DNA of 64,000 nt from Methylocystis parvus OBBP (GCF_027571405.1 NZ_CP092968.1:3370001-3434000), one strand, 5' to 3'. Positions 37,157 through 45,888 are shown, numbered from the stretch's first letter. The notes: generated by a model not told the origin, from the letters alone. Program-made: numbers and translations.

Positions 37157-37915
37157 ATGTCACAATCGAAAAGCGGGGGGGCGGTCGGTCCGTTCAACTC
37201 CGTGGCCGAGGCCGCGGGTTGCGTCGCGACGACGGACTGGATGCTTCTGGTTCTGCTGTTTTTCGCCGTTCTCGGCGGCTACCACGTCCACTTCATGCTG
37301 ACGGCGGGCGACTGGGACTTCTGGATTGACTGGAAGGATCGTCGTATGTGGCCGACGGTCGTTCCGATCCTGGGCGTGACGTTCTGCGCGGCGTCGCAGG
37401 CTTTCTGGTGGGTCAACTTCCGTCTGCCGTTCGGCGCCGTTTTCGCGGCTCTGGGCCTGCTGATTGGCGAGTGGATCAACCGCTACGTCAACTTCTGGGG
37501 CTGGACCTATTTCCCGATCAGCCTGGTGTTCCCGTCCGCTCTGATCGTTCCGGCGATCTGGCTTGACGTGATCCTGCTTCTGTCGGGCTCCTATGTGATC
37601 ACGGCGGTTGTCGGTTCGCTGGGCTGGGGTCTTTTGTTCTATCCGAACAACTGGCCGGCGATCGCCGCCTTCCACCAGGCGACGGAGCAGCATGGTCAGC
37701 TGATGACGCTGGCGGATCTGATCGGCCTTCACTACGTCCGCACGTCGATGCCGGAATATATCCGCATGGTCGAGCGCGGCACGCTGCGCACCTTCGGTAA
37801 GGACGTTGTGCCGGTTGCGGCGTTCTTCTCGGGCTTCGTCTCGATGATGGTGTATTTCCTGTGGTGGTTCATGGGCCGCTGGTATTCGACGACGAAGGTC
37901 ATCGACACCATCTGA
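37157..37915 (+). CDS. pmoA: Particulate methane monooxygenase subunit A
   Basis: A 252-residue subunit, starting MSQSKSGGAVGPFN after AAGGAGAAG (37144-37152). Diagnostic segments used in methanotroph ecology are present (GDWDFWIDWKDRRMW, the region of a standard forward pmoA primer, and FPNNW-like YPNNWPAIAAFHQ). As far as I can recall the sequences, it matches conventional PmoA (PmoA1) of Methylocystis/Methylosinus rather than the high-affinity PmoA2. About seven membrane helices. Second gene of pmoCAB. Confidence 0.98.
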   Translation: MSQSKSGGAVGPFNSVAEAAGCVATTDWMLLVLLFFAVLGGYHVHFMLTAGDWDFWIDWKDRRMWPTVVPILGVTFCAASQAFWWVNFRLPFGAVFAALGLLIGEWINRYVNFWGWTYFPISLVFPSALIVPAIWLDVILLLSGSYVITAVVGSLGWGLLFYPNNWPAIAAFHQATEQHGQLMTLADLIGLHYVRTSMPEYIRMVERGTLRTFGKDVVPVAAFFSGFVSMMVYFLWWFMGRWYSTTKVIDTI

Positions 37916-37963
37916 CGCGGGCCGCGGCTTTCGGTTCGCCGAAGCCCAACTCGAAAAGAGAAA

Positions 37964-38010
37964 CGCGGACCGCATGAAGGTTGGATCGCCGATTTTCCGG
38001 TCGGTCCGCG
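37964..38010 (+). promoter_or_regulatory. Inverted repeat between pmoA and pmoB
   Basis: CGCGGACCG (37964-37972) pairs with CGGTCCGCG (38002-38010) across a 29-base loop in the 155-bp pmoA-pmoB gap. An A-run, not a U-run, follows. It could be a second processing or stability element of the pmo transcript. Confidence 0.6.
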
Positions 38011-38070
38011 GCTAAAAAAGTCGGCTGGCGCGCGAGGCGCCGGCCGGAAGAGAACCTGGGAGGTTTGTTC

Positions 38071-39330
38071 ATGAAAAAGCTAGTCAAGCTCGCCGCCCTC
38101 GGCGCGGCGGCTGCTGTGGCGGCGACGCTCGGAGCGATTGCTCCGGCCTCGGCGCACGGCGAGAAGTCGCAGCAGGCGTTTCTTCGCATGCGCACGCTGA
38201 ACTGGTATGACGTTGCGTGGTCGAAGACGACGGTGAACGTCAACGAGGACATGGTTCTGTCGGGCAAGATTCACGTCTTCTCGGCTTGGCCGCAGGCGGT
38301 CGCCAATCCGCGCGTGTCGTTCCTGAACGCCGGCGAGCCGGGTCCGGTTCTGGTTCGCACGGCTCAGTTCATCGGCGAGCAGTTCGCTCCTCGTTCGGTG
38401 TCGCTTGAGATCGGCAAGGACTATGCGTTCTCGGTCAATCTGCGCGGCCGTCGCGCCGGCCGGTGGCACGTCCACGCTCAGATCAACGTCGAAGGCGGCG
38501 GCCCGATCATCGGCCCCGGCCAGTGGATTGAGATCAAGGGCGACATGAAGGACTTCACCGATCCGGTGACGCTCCTTGACGGCTCGACCGTCGATCTCGA
38601 GCATTTCGGCATCAGCCGCGTTTACGCGTGGCATCTGCCGTGGATGGCGATTGGCGCGGCGTGGATTCTGTTCTGGTTCGTCCGGAAGGGCATCATCGCG
38701 TCTTATCTGAAGGTTGCTGAAGGCCGTCCGGACGACGTCATCGGCGATGACGACCGCCGCATTGGCGCGATCGTTCTCGCGCTGACGATCCTCGCGACGA
38801 TCATCGGCTATGCGGTGACGAACTCGACCTTCCCGCGCACGATCCCGCTTCAGGCCGGCTTGCAGAAGCCGCTGACGCCGATCGAGACGGAAGGCACGGC
38901 GGGCGTGGGCAAGGAGCAGGTGACGACCGAGCTGAACGGCGGCGTCTACAAGGTTCCGGGCCGCGAGCTGACCATCAATGTGAAGGTCAAGAACGGCACG
39001 TCGCAGCCGGTTCGCCTCGGCGAATACACCGCGGCTGGCCTGCGCTTCCTGAACCCGTCCGTGTTCACCACGAAGCCTGACTTCCCGGATTACCTGCTTG
39101 CCGACCGCGGCCTGTCGAACGACGACACGATCGCGCCCGGCGAGTCGAAGGAAATCGTCGTGAAGATCCAGGACGCGCGTTGGGACATTGAGCGTCTGTC
39201 CGACCTGGCTTACGACACCGACAGCCAGATCGGCGGCCTGCTGTTCTTCTTCACGCCCGACGGCAAGCGCTTCGCGGCTGAAGTCGGCGGCCCGGTGATT
39301 CCGAAGTTCGTCGCCGGCGACATGCCCTAA
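38071..39330 (+). CDS. pmoB: Particulate methane monooxygenase subunit B
   Basis: A 419-residue subunit starting after GGGAGGT (38058-38064). The signal peptide ends SASAH-like (APASAHGEK), so His29 becomes the mature N-terminus. It and His133/His135 (RWHVHAQ) are the copper B-site ligands. The order is an N-terminal cupredoxin domain, two membrane helices (about residues 184-205 and 230-252) and a C-terminal cupredoxin domain. Full length. Last gene of pmoCAB, followed by a hairpin terminator. Confidence 0.98.
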   Translation: MKKLVKLAALGAAAAVAATLGAIAPASAHGEKSQQAFLRMRTLNWYDVAWSKTTVNVNEDMVLSGKIHVFSAWPQAVANPRVSFLNAGEPGPVLVRTAQFIGEQFAPRSVSLEIGKDYAFSVNLRGRRAGRWHVHAQINVEGGGPIIGPGQWIEIKGDMKDFTDPVTLLDGSTVDLEHFGISRVYAWHLPWMAIGAAWILFWFVRKGIIASYLKVAEGRPDDVIGDDDRRIGAIVLALTILATIIGYAVTNSTFPRTIPLQAGLQKPLTPIETEGTAGVGKEQVTTELNGGVYKVPGRELTINVKVKNGTSQPVRLGEYTAAGLRFLNPSVFTTKPDFPDYLLADRGLSNDDTIAPGESKEIVVKIQDARWDIERLSDLAYDTDSQIGGLLFFFTPDGKRFAAEVGGPVIPKFVAGDMP

Positions 39331-39357
39331 GCGAACCCGCATCGCCTAACAATCATG

Positions 39358-39382
39358 CCGGCCGGACCAAAAGTCCGGCCGG
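39358..39382 (+). terminator. pmoCAB terminator hairpin
   Basis: CCGGCCGGAC (39358-39367) pairs perfectly with GTCCGGCCGG (39373-39382) across a CAAAA loop, 27 bp after the pmoB stop, followed by TTCCCGTT. The U-tract is weak, but the stem is very stable. Confidence 0.8.
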
Positions 39383-39815
39383 TTCCCGTTCGAGGGTGGG
39401 GATGCTACGAGTTCAGCACCGATGCGCTCGACCTGATGCGGCGCTGCAGGTCATCCCAGACCCGTGCGACGGCCCGATTCGGGGTTGGACTGGAACGTGT
39501 TCCCCGCCACTCAGTCAGCTCAACCAGGCGACGCATAGAAAATGCGCGCAACTTGACGACGCCTCTCTCAACCATCTCGTGGCATCGACGAGATCGAGCG
39601 CCGGCTCAGATTTCCACAATAGACGAGGACAAGATTCGCCGAGGGCTGCCGCGAAGCAGTCGCATCAGCGTCTAATTCGCGCGAAAACCGAGATGGCGGC
39701 GTTCACAATTCTTCCGTGAATGTTGGGGCCTGCTTAAATTTCCACCTCAAAGCCGTTCAGAGATCCCCGGTCGAACGGTAGAGACAGGCCGTCGATACGC
39801 AGCTCAAAAACGCAT
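39383..39815. other. Intergenic region between pmoB terminator and fliP
   Basis: About 430 bp without a convincing gene. The forward frames lack the strong GC-rich third-position pattern seen around them. On the minus strand a 56-codon open frame (39405-39575) ends RAVARVWDDLQRRIRSS; it has no visible ribosome-binding site and could be a remnant of a larger gene. No promoter for pmo or flagellar genes is evident here, as both flanking units end in this gap. Confidence 0.5.
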
Positions 39816-40544
39816 TCATCCATATGAGCGGACCAGACTCCCGACGAGCAAATTCCATCCGTCGATCAGAACAAAGAAAAGAACCTTGGCGGGAAGGGCG
39901 ATCGTGGTCGGCGGCAGCATCATCATACCCATCGACATTGTCAGCACGGAAACGATGACGTCGATGGCCAGAAACGGCACGACGATCAGGAAGCCAATCT
40001 CAAATCCGCGCCGCAACTCGGAGACCATGAAGGCTGGGACCAAAATATCGAGCGTCGGTTCGCGTCCGGGAACGCCGTCGCGGCCCTTTCGCAGATCCTG
40101 GAACAGTTTGAGATCCTTGTCGCGTACATTCGAGATCATGAACTGCCGGAAGGGCTCCGTCATTTTGTCGAATGCTTCCGCCTCGCCGATCTTGCCTTCC
40201 ACGAGCGGCCTGACGCCGCTCGTCCAGGCCGCTTCGCCCGCGGGGGCCATAACGTAAAAGGTCATGAACAGCGATAGGCTGATCAAGACGAGATTGGCGG
40301 GCGTGCTTTGCAGGCCAAGCCCGGCGCGAAGAAATGAGAGCGCGATCGCAAAGCGCGTAAAGCTCGTCGCCATAATGAGCAGGCCCGGCGCGATCGATAA
40401 AATCGTCAAAGCGCCGATGAGCTGAATCATGCGCCCGCTCGCCGATGCGGACCCGTTCGGAAGCAGCGCGCCAAGATCGAAACTCTCGACGCCAAAAGCT
40501 CCGCTCGGCGCCAGACAAGCGACGAATAGAACGAGCCATCTCAT
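39816..40544 (-). CDS. fliP: FliP, flagellar type III export gate protein
   Basis: A 242-residue FliP from ATG 40544, overlapping fliL by 4 bp. It has a cleavable signal (LVLFVACLAPSGAFG), the first helices (SFTRFAIALSFLRAGLGLQ), the periplasmic EPFRQFM...FQDLR region, and the C-terminal PAFMVSELRRGFEIGF, a FliP signature, with MGMMMLPPTTIALPAK. FliP forms the export gate with FliQ and FliR, which are not adjacent. It is the last gene of the flagellar run and converges on pmoCAB. Confidence 0.95.
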   Translation of the reverse strand: MRWLVLFVACLAPSGAFGVESFDLGALLPNGSASASGRMIQLIGALTILSIAPGLLIMATSFTRFAIALSFLRAGLGLQSTPANLVLISLSLFMTFYVMAPAGEAAWTSGVRPLVEGKIGEAEAFDKMTEPFRQFMISNVRDKDLKLFQDLRKGRDGVPGREPTLDILVPAFMVSELRRGFEIGFLIVVPFLAIDVIVSVLTMSMGMMMLPPTTIALPAKVLFFVLIDGWNLLVGSLVRSYG

Positions 40545-41122
40545 TGCACGACCAGCGCCTCGATGATGAAGTCGCGAATGCGTCCCTCCGAACGCGTCTT
40601 GGCCCGCTCGCTCAGCTCCTCCTGAAGGCGCCGGAGCCCATCCGCTCCCTCGATCGAGGAGAGCGCGAGAGTGGCGAGAAATGCGGCGACATCGGAGCGT
40701 AAGGCGGCGAGCTGAGTCTCGACGCCTTTTCGATCCTGCGGGTTGAAGACGACCGCCGACTGCAGACGGATCAAGCGTTTCGAGCCGGACACATTGGCGA
40801 TCACCGCCGGCAGCTCGATGACGGAGAGAGGTTCCCCGGCAGGGCCCGGAAGGCGCGGCGCCCGGTCCTGCGCAATCTCTTTCACGTCGGCGCGCCCCTT
40901 TTCCCTCCCGTCGCTGTCGGTGAAAGCCGATTGACGAGAAACATGCTGCGCCGGATCGTCCTCCTTTGGCGCCTGCGCAACAAAAAAGCTTGGAATAACC
41001 ATCGCGCCGAGATAGCCGCCTCCGCCCGCGCCGAGGATTGTCAAAACCAGGATCGGGGCGAAGGACCGCATGATTCCGTTCGCTGCTCTTTCTTTTGCCC
41101 GGTCGTCGACCATTCGTCGCAT
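40541..41122 (-). CDS. fliL: FliL, flagellar basal body-associated protein
   Basis: A 193-residue single-pass protein with an N-terminal helix (FAPILVLTILGAGGGGYLGAMV), a charged linker and a periplasmic domain of the stomatin-like FliL type (LPAVIANVSGSKRLIRLQSAVVF; ending IRDFIIEALVVQ). FliL sits around the stator and affects torque. The gene lies between flgH (3-bp gap) and fliP (4-bp overlap), the rhizobial order. Confidence 0.9.
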   Translation of the reverse strand: MRRMVDDRAKERAANGIMRSFAPILVLTILGAGGGGYLGAMVIPSFFVAQAPKEDDPAQHVSRQSAFTDSDGREKGRADVKEIAQDRAPRLPGPAGEPLSVIELPAVIANVSGSKRLIRLQSAVVFNPQDRKGVETQLAALRSDVAAFLATLALSSIEGADGLRRLQEELSERAKTRSEGRIRDFIIEALVVQ

Positions 41123-41125
41123 CCC

Positions 41126-41851
41126 TCAGAACGGAACGAAAATATCGTAGAGTTGTTGGCCCCATGCGGGCTGCTGCATTTCGCTCAGACGACCTCTGCC
41201 GCCATATGAGACGCGCGCTTCCGCGATTTTGTCGTATGAAATGGAATTGTCTTTGTTGATGTCGCGCGGCCGCGCCACGCCCGCGACGCTCAAAACGCGT
41301 AATTCGTTATTCACCCGGATTTCCTGCGACCCATGCAGGACCAGATTGCCATTCGGCAAAACGGCGGTCACCGCGGCGGCGAGAGTGAAACGAATCTGCT
41401 CCGAACGATTGATTGTGCCTTGCCCCTGCGTCTCCGTCCTGGCGTCGATGTCGTTCTGCCAGGCGCCCGTCTGCTTCGTTTCCGAACCGGGCGGGCCGCC
41501 GAGCGCAGGAAGGAGATCGAGAAGAAAGGACCATTTCGAACGGATCTTCGCTTCTCGCGAACGGTCGGTGGAATTGCCGAGAATGGCGCGGTCGTCCATG
41601 GCGATGATGACGGTCACCACATCGCCGACGCTCATCGCCTTCACGTCCTTGAAGAGATTGACGCGGTTATCGTCGATCTGCATCGCCGGACCAAGCGAGG
41701 CGTTCTTCAAAGGGCCGAGCGGCAATTGATCGTCATAAAAATTGAGGCCGCTTCCGATGGGAGTCATATGCGGTTCGCGCGTAATGTCGCGCGGATCGGT
41801 CGCGCAACCCGACAGGAAAAGCGCCGCGGTAAAGATTGACGCGCGTCGCAT
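41126..41851 (-). CDS. flgH: FlgH, flagellar L-ring lipoprotein
   Basis: A 241-residue lipoprotein with lipobox LSGC (ALFLSGCATDPRD). FlgH core segments are present: FKDVKAMSVGDVVTVII, STDRSREAKI, LPNGNLVLHGSQEIRVNNE and VARPRDINKDNSISYDKIAEARVSYGG (given here in parts: ARPRDINKDNSI and IAEARVSYGG). It builds the outer-membrane bushing of the flagellar rod. Its partner P-ring gene flgI, usually just upstream of motE, is not in this window. Confidence 0.94.
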   Translation of the reverse strand: MRRASIFTAALFLSGCATDPRDITREPHMTPIGSGLNFYDDQLPLGPLKNASLGPAMQIDDNRVNLFKDVKAMSVGDVVTVIIAMDDRAILGNSTDRSREAKIRSKWSFLLDLLPALGGPPGSETKQTGAWQNDIDARTETQGQGTINRSEQIRFTLAAAVTAVLPNGNLVLHGSQEIRVNNELRVLSVAGVARPRDINKDNSISYDKIAEARVSYGGRGRLSEMQQPAWGQQLYDIFVPF

Positions 41852-41852
41852 C

Positions 41853-42386
41853 TCAATTTTTCCTGTCTTTCGAGAGTCGCAGCTCGGAAATTTTTTTCGC
41901 GAGCGCGGCGCCGTGCGAAGCGTCCATCTCGCCCAGTATGGCGCTCGACGCGCTGGCCTTCATATGAAGCATGAGCGCTGCGGCTATTTCTGCGTCGAGT
42001 TGAGCGAGCTGCGCGGCGGCGGCCTCAGGCTTCATGCGCGCATAAAGCCCAACAAGCGCTTCGCTCGTCTTTCGCTCGAAAGCCTCGAGCTTTTCGAGAA
42101 CAATACGAAGTTTCCGCTGTTTCGAGTCGAGCAGCGACAGGCGCGCGCCGATTTCTCCCTCGAGCGTCGCAAGTTCGTTGCGCCGGCGATCGAGCCTTAT
42201 GGCTTCCGCCGATGCGGCGACGTCGGCGCAATACTGGATTCTATCCTCCGCGTAAGGGATGCGCGTTTCGCCCGTTTCGCCCGCATAGGCGACCGCCGCG
42301 CCCGAACAGAACATAAGCGGCGCTAAAGTGGAAAACGCCCAACCAAACAAACGAAGAGATTTCGGTCGCTGCGACAAGCCATTCAT
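41853..42386 (-). CDS. motE: MotE-like periplasmic flagellar chaperone
   Basis: A 177-residue protein with an N-terminal hydrophobic signal (FSTLAPLMFCSGAAVAYAGE), a long coiled-coil (residues about 60-115; LATLEGEIGARLSLLDSKQ) and an MgtE-N-like helical end (LVGLYARMKPEAAAAQLAQ). This matches MotE of rhizobia, a chaperone for the MotC motor protein. It ends 1 bp before flgH and starts 48 bp after fliI. The size and neighbours support the call; sequence conservation in this family is low. Confidence 0.85.
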   Translation of the reverse strand: MNGLSQRPKSLRLFGWAFSTLAPLMFCSGAAVAYAGETGETRIPYAEDRIQYCADVAASAEAIRLDRRRNELATLEGEIGARLSLLDSKQRKLRIVLEKLEAFERKTSEALVGLYARMKPEAAAAQLAQLDAEIAAALMLHMKASASSAILGEMDASHGAALAKKISELRLSKDRKN

Positions 42387-42434
42387 AGGCGCAGACGATC
42401 GAGCATGAGCCTTGCGCAGGGCTTGCAGAACGCT

Positions 42435-43769
42435 TTACTCGGTGAATTGGCGGAGCATGGCGTCGAGCCTCGCGACGATGTCGCTGGCCGGCGGCGCGTC
42501 GGAGGCCTGCCGAAGGAGATCATAGATCAATGGCGTGACGCCTATTGCGCGATCGAGTTCCGGATCCGCGCCGGAACGATAGCCGCCGAGAAGCCTCAAG
42601 TCTCGCGTATCCTCGAACTTCGCAACGAGCCCGCGCGCCTTCGAGATCATTTCCCGCTCTTGCGGACGCCAGACGCGATCCGCGACGCGCGAGATCGATT
42701 TGAGAATGTCTATCGCCGGATATCTGCCCTGTTCCGCGATGGAGCGTTCGAGAACGATGTGCCCGTCGAGCGTTCCTCTGATGCAGTCGGCGACAGGATC
42801 ATTATGGTTGTCGCCGTCTATGAGCACCGAAAAGATCGCGGTCATCGAACCGGCGCCTTCAGAGCCGGGGCCGGCGCGCTCCAAAAGACGGGGAAGGTCC
42901 GCGAAGACGCTCGGCGCATAGCCATTGGCCGCAGGCGGCTCGCCGGCCGAGAGCGCAATCTCCCGCAAGGCGTGGGCGTATCGCGTGACCGAATCCATGA
43001 TGAGCAGAACGGATTGTCCCTGGTCGCGAAAAGACTCGCCGATCGACATGGCCGTCAGCGGCGCCAATCGACGCATCATCGGGCTTTCGTCGCTCGTCGA
43101 GACGACGATGACCGCATTGGATGCGCTCGCGCCCAGCGCTTCGTCGAGAAAATCGCGCACCTCGCGCCCGCGTTCGCCGACGAGACAAATGACCGCCGCG
43201 TCGAAAATCCGAGAACGCGCGATCATTGCAAGGAGGGTGGACTTTCCAACGCCCGACCCGGCGAAAACGCCGATGCGTTGGCCGAGGCAGAGCGGCGCGA
43301 AGGCGTCGATCGCCGCGACGCCCGTCGGGGCGGGCGCCGACAGGCGCATACGCGCCATCGGACTTGGCGGCGACGCGTTGAGACCGCGTCTTTCTCCCTG
43401 CGTCAAAGGACCGCCTTCGTCGATCGGACGCGCAAGCGCGTCGACGACGCGTCCCTTCCAACTCGAATGCGGCGCGATCTGAATCGGTCCCTGCAACGTA
43501 ACGCGCGCGCCGAGGCCGAGGCCCGCATTGCTCTCGAAGGATTTGACCAACGCGCCTTTTCTGTCGATGCGGATCGCCTGCCCGTGAAAGGCGCGGCCCG
43601 CTTGCTCGAGAAGAACGCAGTCATCCAGCCGCAGGAATGGCGAAAGGCCCGCGACATGGAAATGCGAAGGGAAGACTTCGGTCACGGTTCCGCTGATGCG
43701 GAGCCGTTCGCCTGGGAGAGCGACGCTTGCGACGGCCTCGCTCAACCGGTTCAACGCATCCGTCCTCAC
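42435..43769 (-). CDS. fliI: FliI, flagellar export ATPase
   Basis: A 444-residue F1-beta-like ATPase. P-loop FAGSGVGKSTLLAMIA, the ERGREVRDFLDE motif, Walker B VLLIMDSVTRYA and the ERAGPGSEGAGSMTAIF loop are present. It energises unfolding and delivery of flagellar export substrates. The order flgF-fliI matches rhizobia, where flgB, flgC, fliE, flgG, flgA and flgI usually follow; here only 48 bp separates fliI from motE. Confidence 0.95.
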   Translation of the reverse strand: MRTDALNRLSEAVASVALPGERLRISGTVTEVFPSHFHVAGLSPFLRLDDCVLLEQAGRAFHGQAIRIDRKGALVKSFESNAGLGLGARVTLQGPIQIAPHSSWKGRVVDALARPIDEGGPLTQGERRGLNASPPSPMARMRLSAPAPTGVAAIDAFAPLCLGQRIGVFAGSGVGKSTLLAMIARSRIFDAAVICLVGERGREVRDFLDEALGASASNAVIVVSTSDESPMMRRLAPLTAMSIGESFRDQGQSVLLIMDSVTRYAHALREIALSAGEPPAANGYAPSVFADLPRLLERAGPGSEGAGSMTAIFSVLIDGDNHNDPVADCIRGTLDGHIVLERSIAEQGRYPAIDILKSISRVADRVWRPQEREMISKARGLVAKFEDTRDLRLLGGYRSGADPELDRAIGVTPLIYDLLRQASDAPPASDIVARLDAMLRQFTE

Positions 43770-43771
43770 CG

Positions 43772-44488
43772 TCAGCCTCCGCCGAGCGTTCGAACCGCAT
43801 TGCGCTGTGCGCCATCCATCATGTCGAACGCGGCCGACGCGCTTTCAAAGGCGCGATGCGCCGTGATCAGCTTGGCGATCTCGGCGACGGCGTTGACATT
43901 GGCGTTTTCGAGATGGCCCTGCGCAATTCCGTTTTTTGCGAAATTGACGACGGCGGCGGCCGGCAGCGACGGAATGACGGCGGAGTTTTCGGCGCGCTTC
44001 AGCGTCGCGGCTTCGTCAATTTCGAAAAGGCCGATCGCGCCGAATTGCCGGTCGCCTTGATGGATCATGCCGTCGCGATAGATCGTCGGCGCGCCGGCCG
44101 TCGGGTCGAGCACGATGGGCGAATTGCCGGCGTCGAGGACAGGAAAGCCAAGCAATGTCTGCACCTCGCCTGTCTCCAGCATACGCAGGCGTCCGTCACG
44201 CGTATAGGCGACGCCCTGCGGCGTCTGTATCGCGAGCCAGGCGTCTCCCATAATGGCGACGTCGAAAGGATTGTCGGTTTTTACGAGGCTTCCCGAAGCG
44301 CGGGAGACGTAATCCGAACCCGTGGAGGCGAAGGCCGTCGCCGACGCCTTCGATAGCGCCGTCTCGAAACTGACGCCGGTGGCGCGGAAGCCGATCGTCG
44401 ACGCGTTGGCGACGTTCTCGGCGATCGTCGTCAGCCGCTTGTCGAGCGCGACCTGAGAAGAGAGGGTGACGTAAAAAGCGGATTGCAT
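43772..44488 (-). CDS. flgF: FlgF, flagellar proximal rod protein
   Basis: A 238-residue rod protein. The N-terminal flagellar rod motif is ANASTIGFRATGVSFE, the core has PFDVAIMGDAWLAIQTPQG and YTRDGRLRMLETGEVQTLLG, and the C-terminal helix is EIAKLITAHRAFESASA. The N-terminus and fliI start are separated by only 2 bp. It is the first gene of the run; the upstream 74-bp gap to the SDR gene may hold the promoter but I see no clear boxes. Confidence 0.95.
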   Translation of the reverse strand: MQSAFYVTLSSQVALDKRLTTIAENVANASTIGFRATGVSFETALSKASATAFASTGSDYVSRASGSLVKTDNPFDVAIMGDAWLAIQTPQGVAYTRDGRLRMLETGEVQTLLGFPVLDAGNSPIVLDPTAGAPTIYRDGMIHQGDRQFGAIGLFEIDEAATLKRAENSAVIPSLPAAAVVNFAKNGIAQGHLENANVNAVAEIAKLITAHRAFESASAAFDMMDGAQRNAVRTLGGG

Positions 44489-44562
44489 GGCGTCCCGGCC
44501 GTTGCGGTTTTTCGCATGATCGGGAGCGAAACTTGCCTCAGGCCGTCTTCCGTCGAAACATG

Positions 44563-45438
44563 CTATCGGCCGCCGTGAAAGGCCGATTTCCGGACATTGG
44601 CGCTGATCGGCTCCTCGAGAAAAAAGTCGAGCACGGCTTCATGGCCGGGATCGACCGAATAAGCCGCGAAATCCGTTACGCCTTCTTGCGCGAGCACGCG
44701 CACGTCGATGAAGAAATTGCCGGTGCATTCCCGCGAGGGACGCGTCAGAATTGCGTGCGCGGCGTCCGCGACGATGTCGGGCTTGCGCGCGCGCTTGATG
44801 ATCTCGTCGCCGCCGAGGAGGTTGCCGACGGCGGCGGTCGCAATGGCCGTCTCGGGCCACAACGAATTCGCCGCCACGCCTTCGCGGGCGAGATTCTCCG
44901 CCAGGCCGAGCGTCACGAGGCTCATGCCGTATTTCGCCATCGTGTAAGCAAGATTCGGCGCAAACCATTTGGGGTTCATGTCGAGCGGCGGCGACAGCGT
45001 GAGAATGTGCGGGTTCTCCGATTTGCGCAGATGCGGCAGAGCGAGCTTGGCGCAGAGATAGGTTCCGCGCGCATTGATCTGATGCATCAGATCGAAACGC
45101 TTCATCTCGAGCAGATCGACGCCGCGCAGATCGATGGCGCTGGCGTTGTTGATCAAAATGTCGACGCCGCCAAAGGTCGAGACGGTTCGATCCAAGGCGT
45201 TTGCGACCTGCTCGTCGAAGCGTATGTCGCAGGGAAGCGCCAGCGCCTTGCCGCCTTCCGCTTCGATTTCGGCCGCGGCGGTGAAAATCGTGCCGGGGAT
45301 TTTCGGGTTTTCCGTCACGCTCTTGGCGGCGATCGCGACATTCGCGCCGTCGCGCGCGGCGCGCTTGGCAATTGCGAGGCCGATGCCGCGGCTGGCGCCG
45401 GTGATGAAAAGCGTCTTGTCTCGAAGCGACCGCGTCAT
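44563..45438 (-). CDS. SDR-family oxidoreductase (HSDL2-like)
   Basis: A 291-residue SDR with cofactor motif TGASRGIGLAIAKRA, NNAS in LINNASAID, and catalytic Ser (TLSPPLDM) and Tyr/Lys (AYTMAKYGMS). The proline-rich SPPLDMNPKW stretch after the serine is characteristic of the HSDL2-like group, thought to act on fatty acyl or sterol-type substrates. It stands alone between the flagellar genes and the copper ATPase. Confidence 0.88.
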   Translation of the reverse strand: MTRSLRDKTLFITGASRGIGLAIAKRAARDGANVAIAAKSVTENPKIPGTIFTAAAEIEAEGGKALALPCDIRFDEQVANALDRTVSTFGGVDILINNASAIDLRGVDLLEMKRFDLMHQINARGTYLCAKLALPHLRKSENPHILTLSPPLDMNPKWFAPNLAYTMAKYGMSLVTLGLAENLAREGVAANSLWPETAIATAAVGNLLGGDEIIKRARKPDIVADAAHAILTRPSRECTGNFFIDVRVLAQEGVTDFAAYSVDPGHEAVLDFFLEEPISANVRKSAFHGGR

Positions 45439-45526
45439 ATGAACAATCCCTGGAAAGCCGTTCCCACTACACTTAACCTAACGCCGGAAGGCGGCAAGCG
45501 CCCCCCGGCTGTTTCTTTAAAATCCA

Positions 45527-45622
45527 TTACGGCGGCGCGCCCGGCTTCGCCTCCGCCTCCCGCCTCAGCCATTCGGCGAGCGTCGCTGCTTCGAAGAGTT
45601 GCGTTTCGAGTTCGATCGTCAT
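45527..45622 (-). other. 31-codon open frame, possible gene fragment
   Basis: A short frame starting inside the palindromic repeat reads MTIELETQLFEAATLAEWL and ends EAKPGAPP. The composition looks like real protein (amphipathic helix), but there is no proper ribosome-binding site. It may be the tail of a gene broken by the repeat, or chance. Confidence 0.3.
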
Positions 45623-45645
45623 TGCTTCGCTTCGCTGCAATGACG
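45617..45645. repeat. Short palindromic repeat (truncated member of REP-like family)
   Basis: CGTCATTGC (45617-45625) pairs with GCAATGACG (45637-45645). These 9-base ends match those of the larger element at 59800-59883, so this looks like a deleted copy of the same family. Confidence 0.75.
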
Positions 45646-45684
45646 GTGAATCGAACATTTTATGACATTTCGGGAAACGCCGTG

Positions 45685-45888
45685 CTACGCCGCGACCTGC
45701 GCCGGATACCCCGCTTCCGTGATCGCCTGCGCGAGCGCGGCCGGATCTTTCGGCGTCGGCGAGACTTCGACCTTGCCCGTCGCGAGATCGACCTTCACGT
45801 CGGCGTTGGGCTCCACCGCCTGCACGGCCTTGGTGACATGCTTCACGCACATATTGCAGGTCATGTCTTTCACATTGAACGTCGTCAT
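45685..45888 (-). CDS. copZ: Possible internally initiated CopZ-like copper chaperone
   Basis: Within the 3' end of copA and in the same frame, ATG 45888 is preceded by AGGAGG (45894-45899) with five bases between. Translation from it would give a 67-residue heavy-metal-associated protein, [14 protein letters not shown]..., of standard CopZ length, with the CxxC copper site CNMC. The simplest history is fusion of a separate copZ to copA by loss of the copA stop. Whether both products are made is not visible from sequence. Confidence 0.5.
   Translation of the reverse strand: MTTFNVKDMTCNMCVKHVTKAVQAVEPNADVKVDLATGKVEVSPTPKDPAALAQAITEAGYPAQVAA

Noticed and set aside
36060..39330. High-affinity pmoCAB2 or an ammonia monooxygenase operon
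   Set aside because: PmoA and PmoC segments match the conventional type II pMMO as I know it, and copper and methane-side residues are standard.
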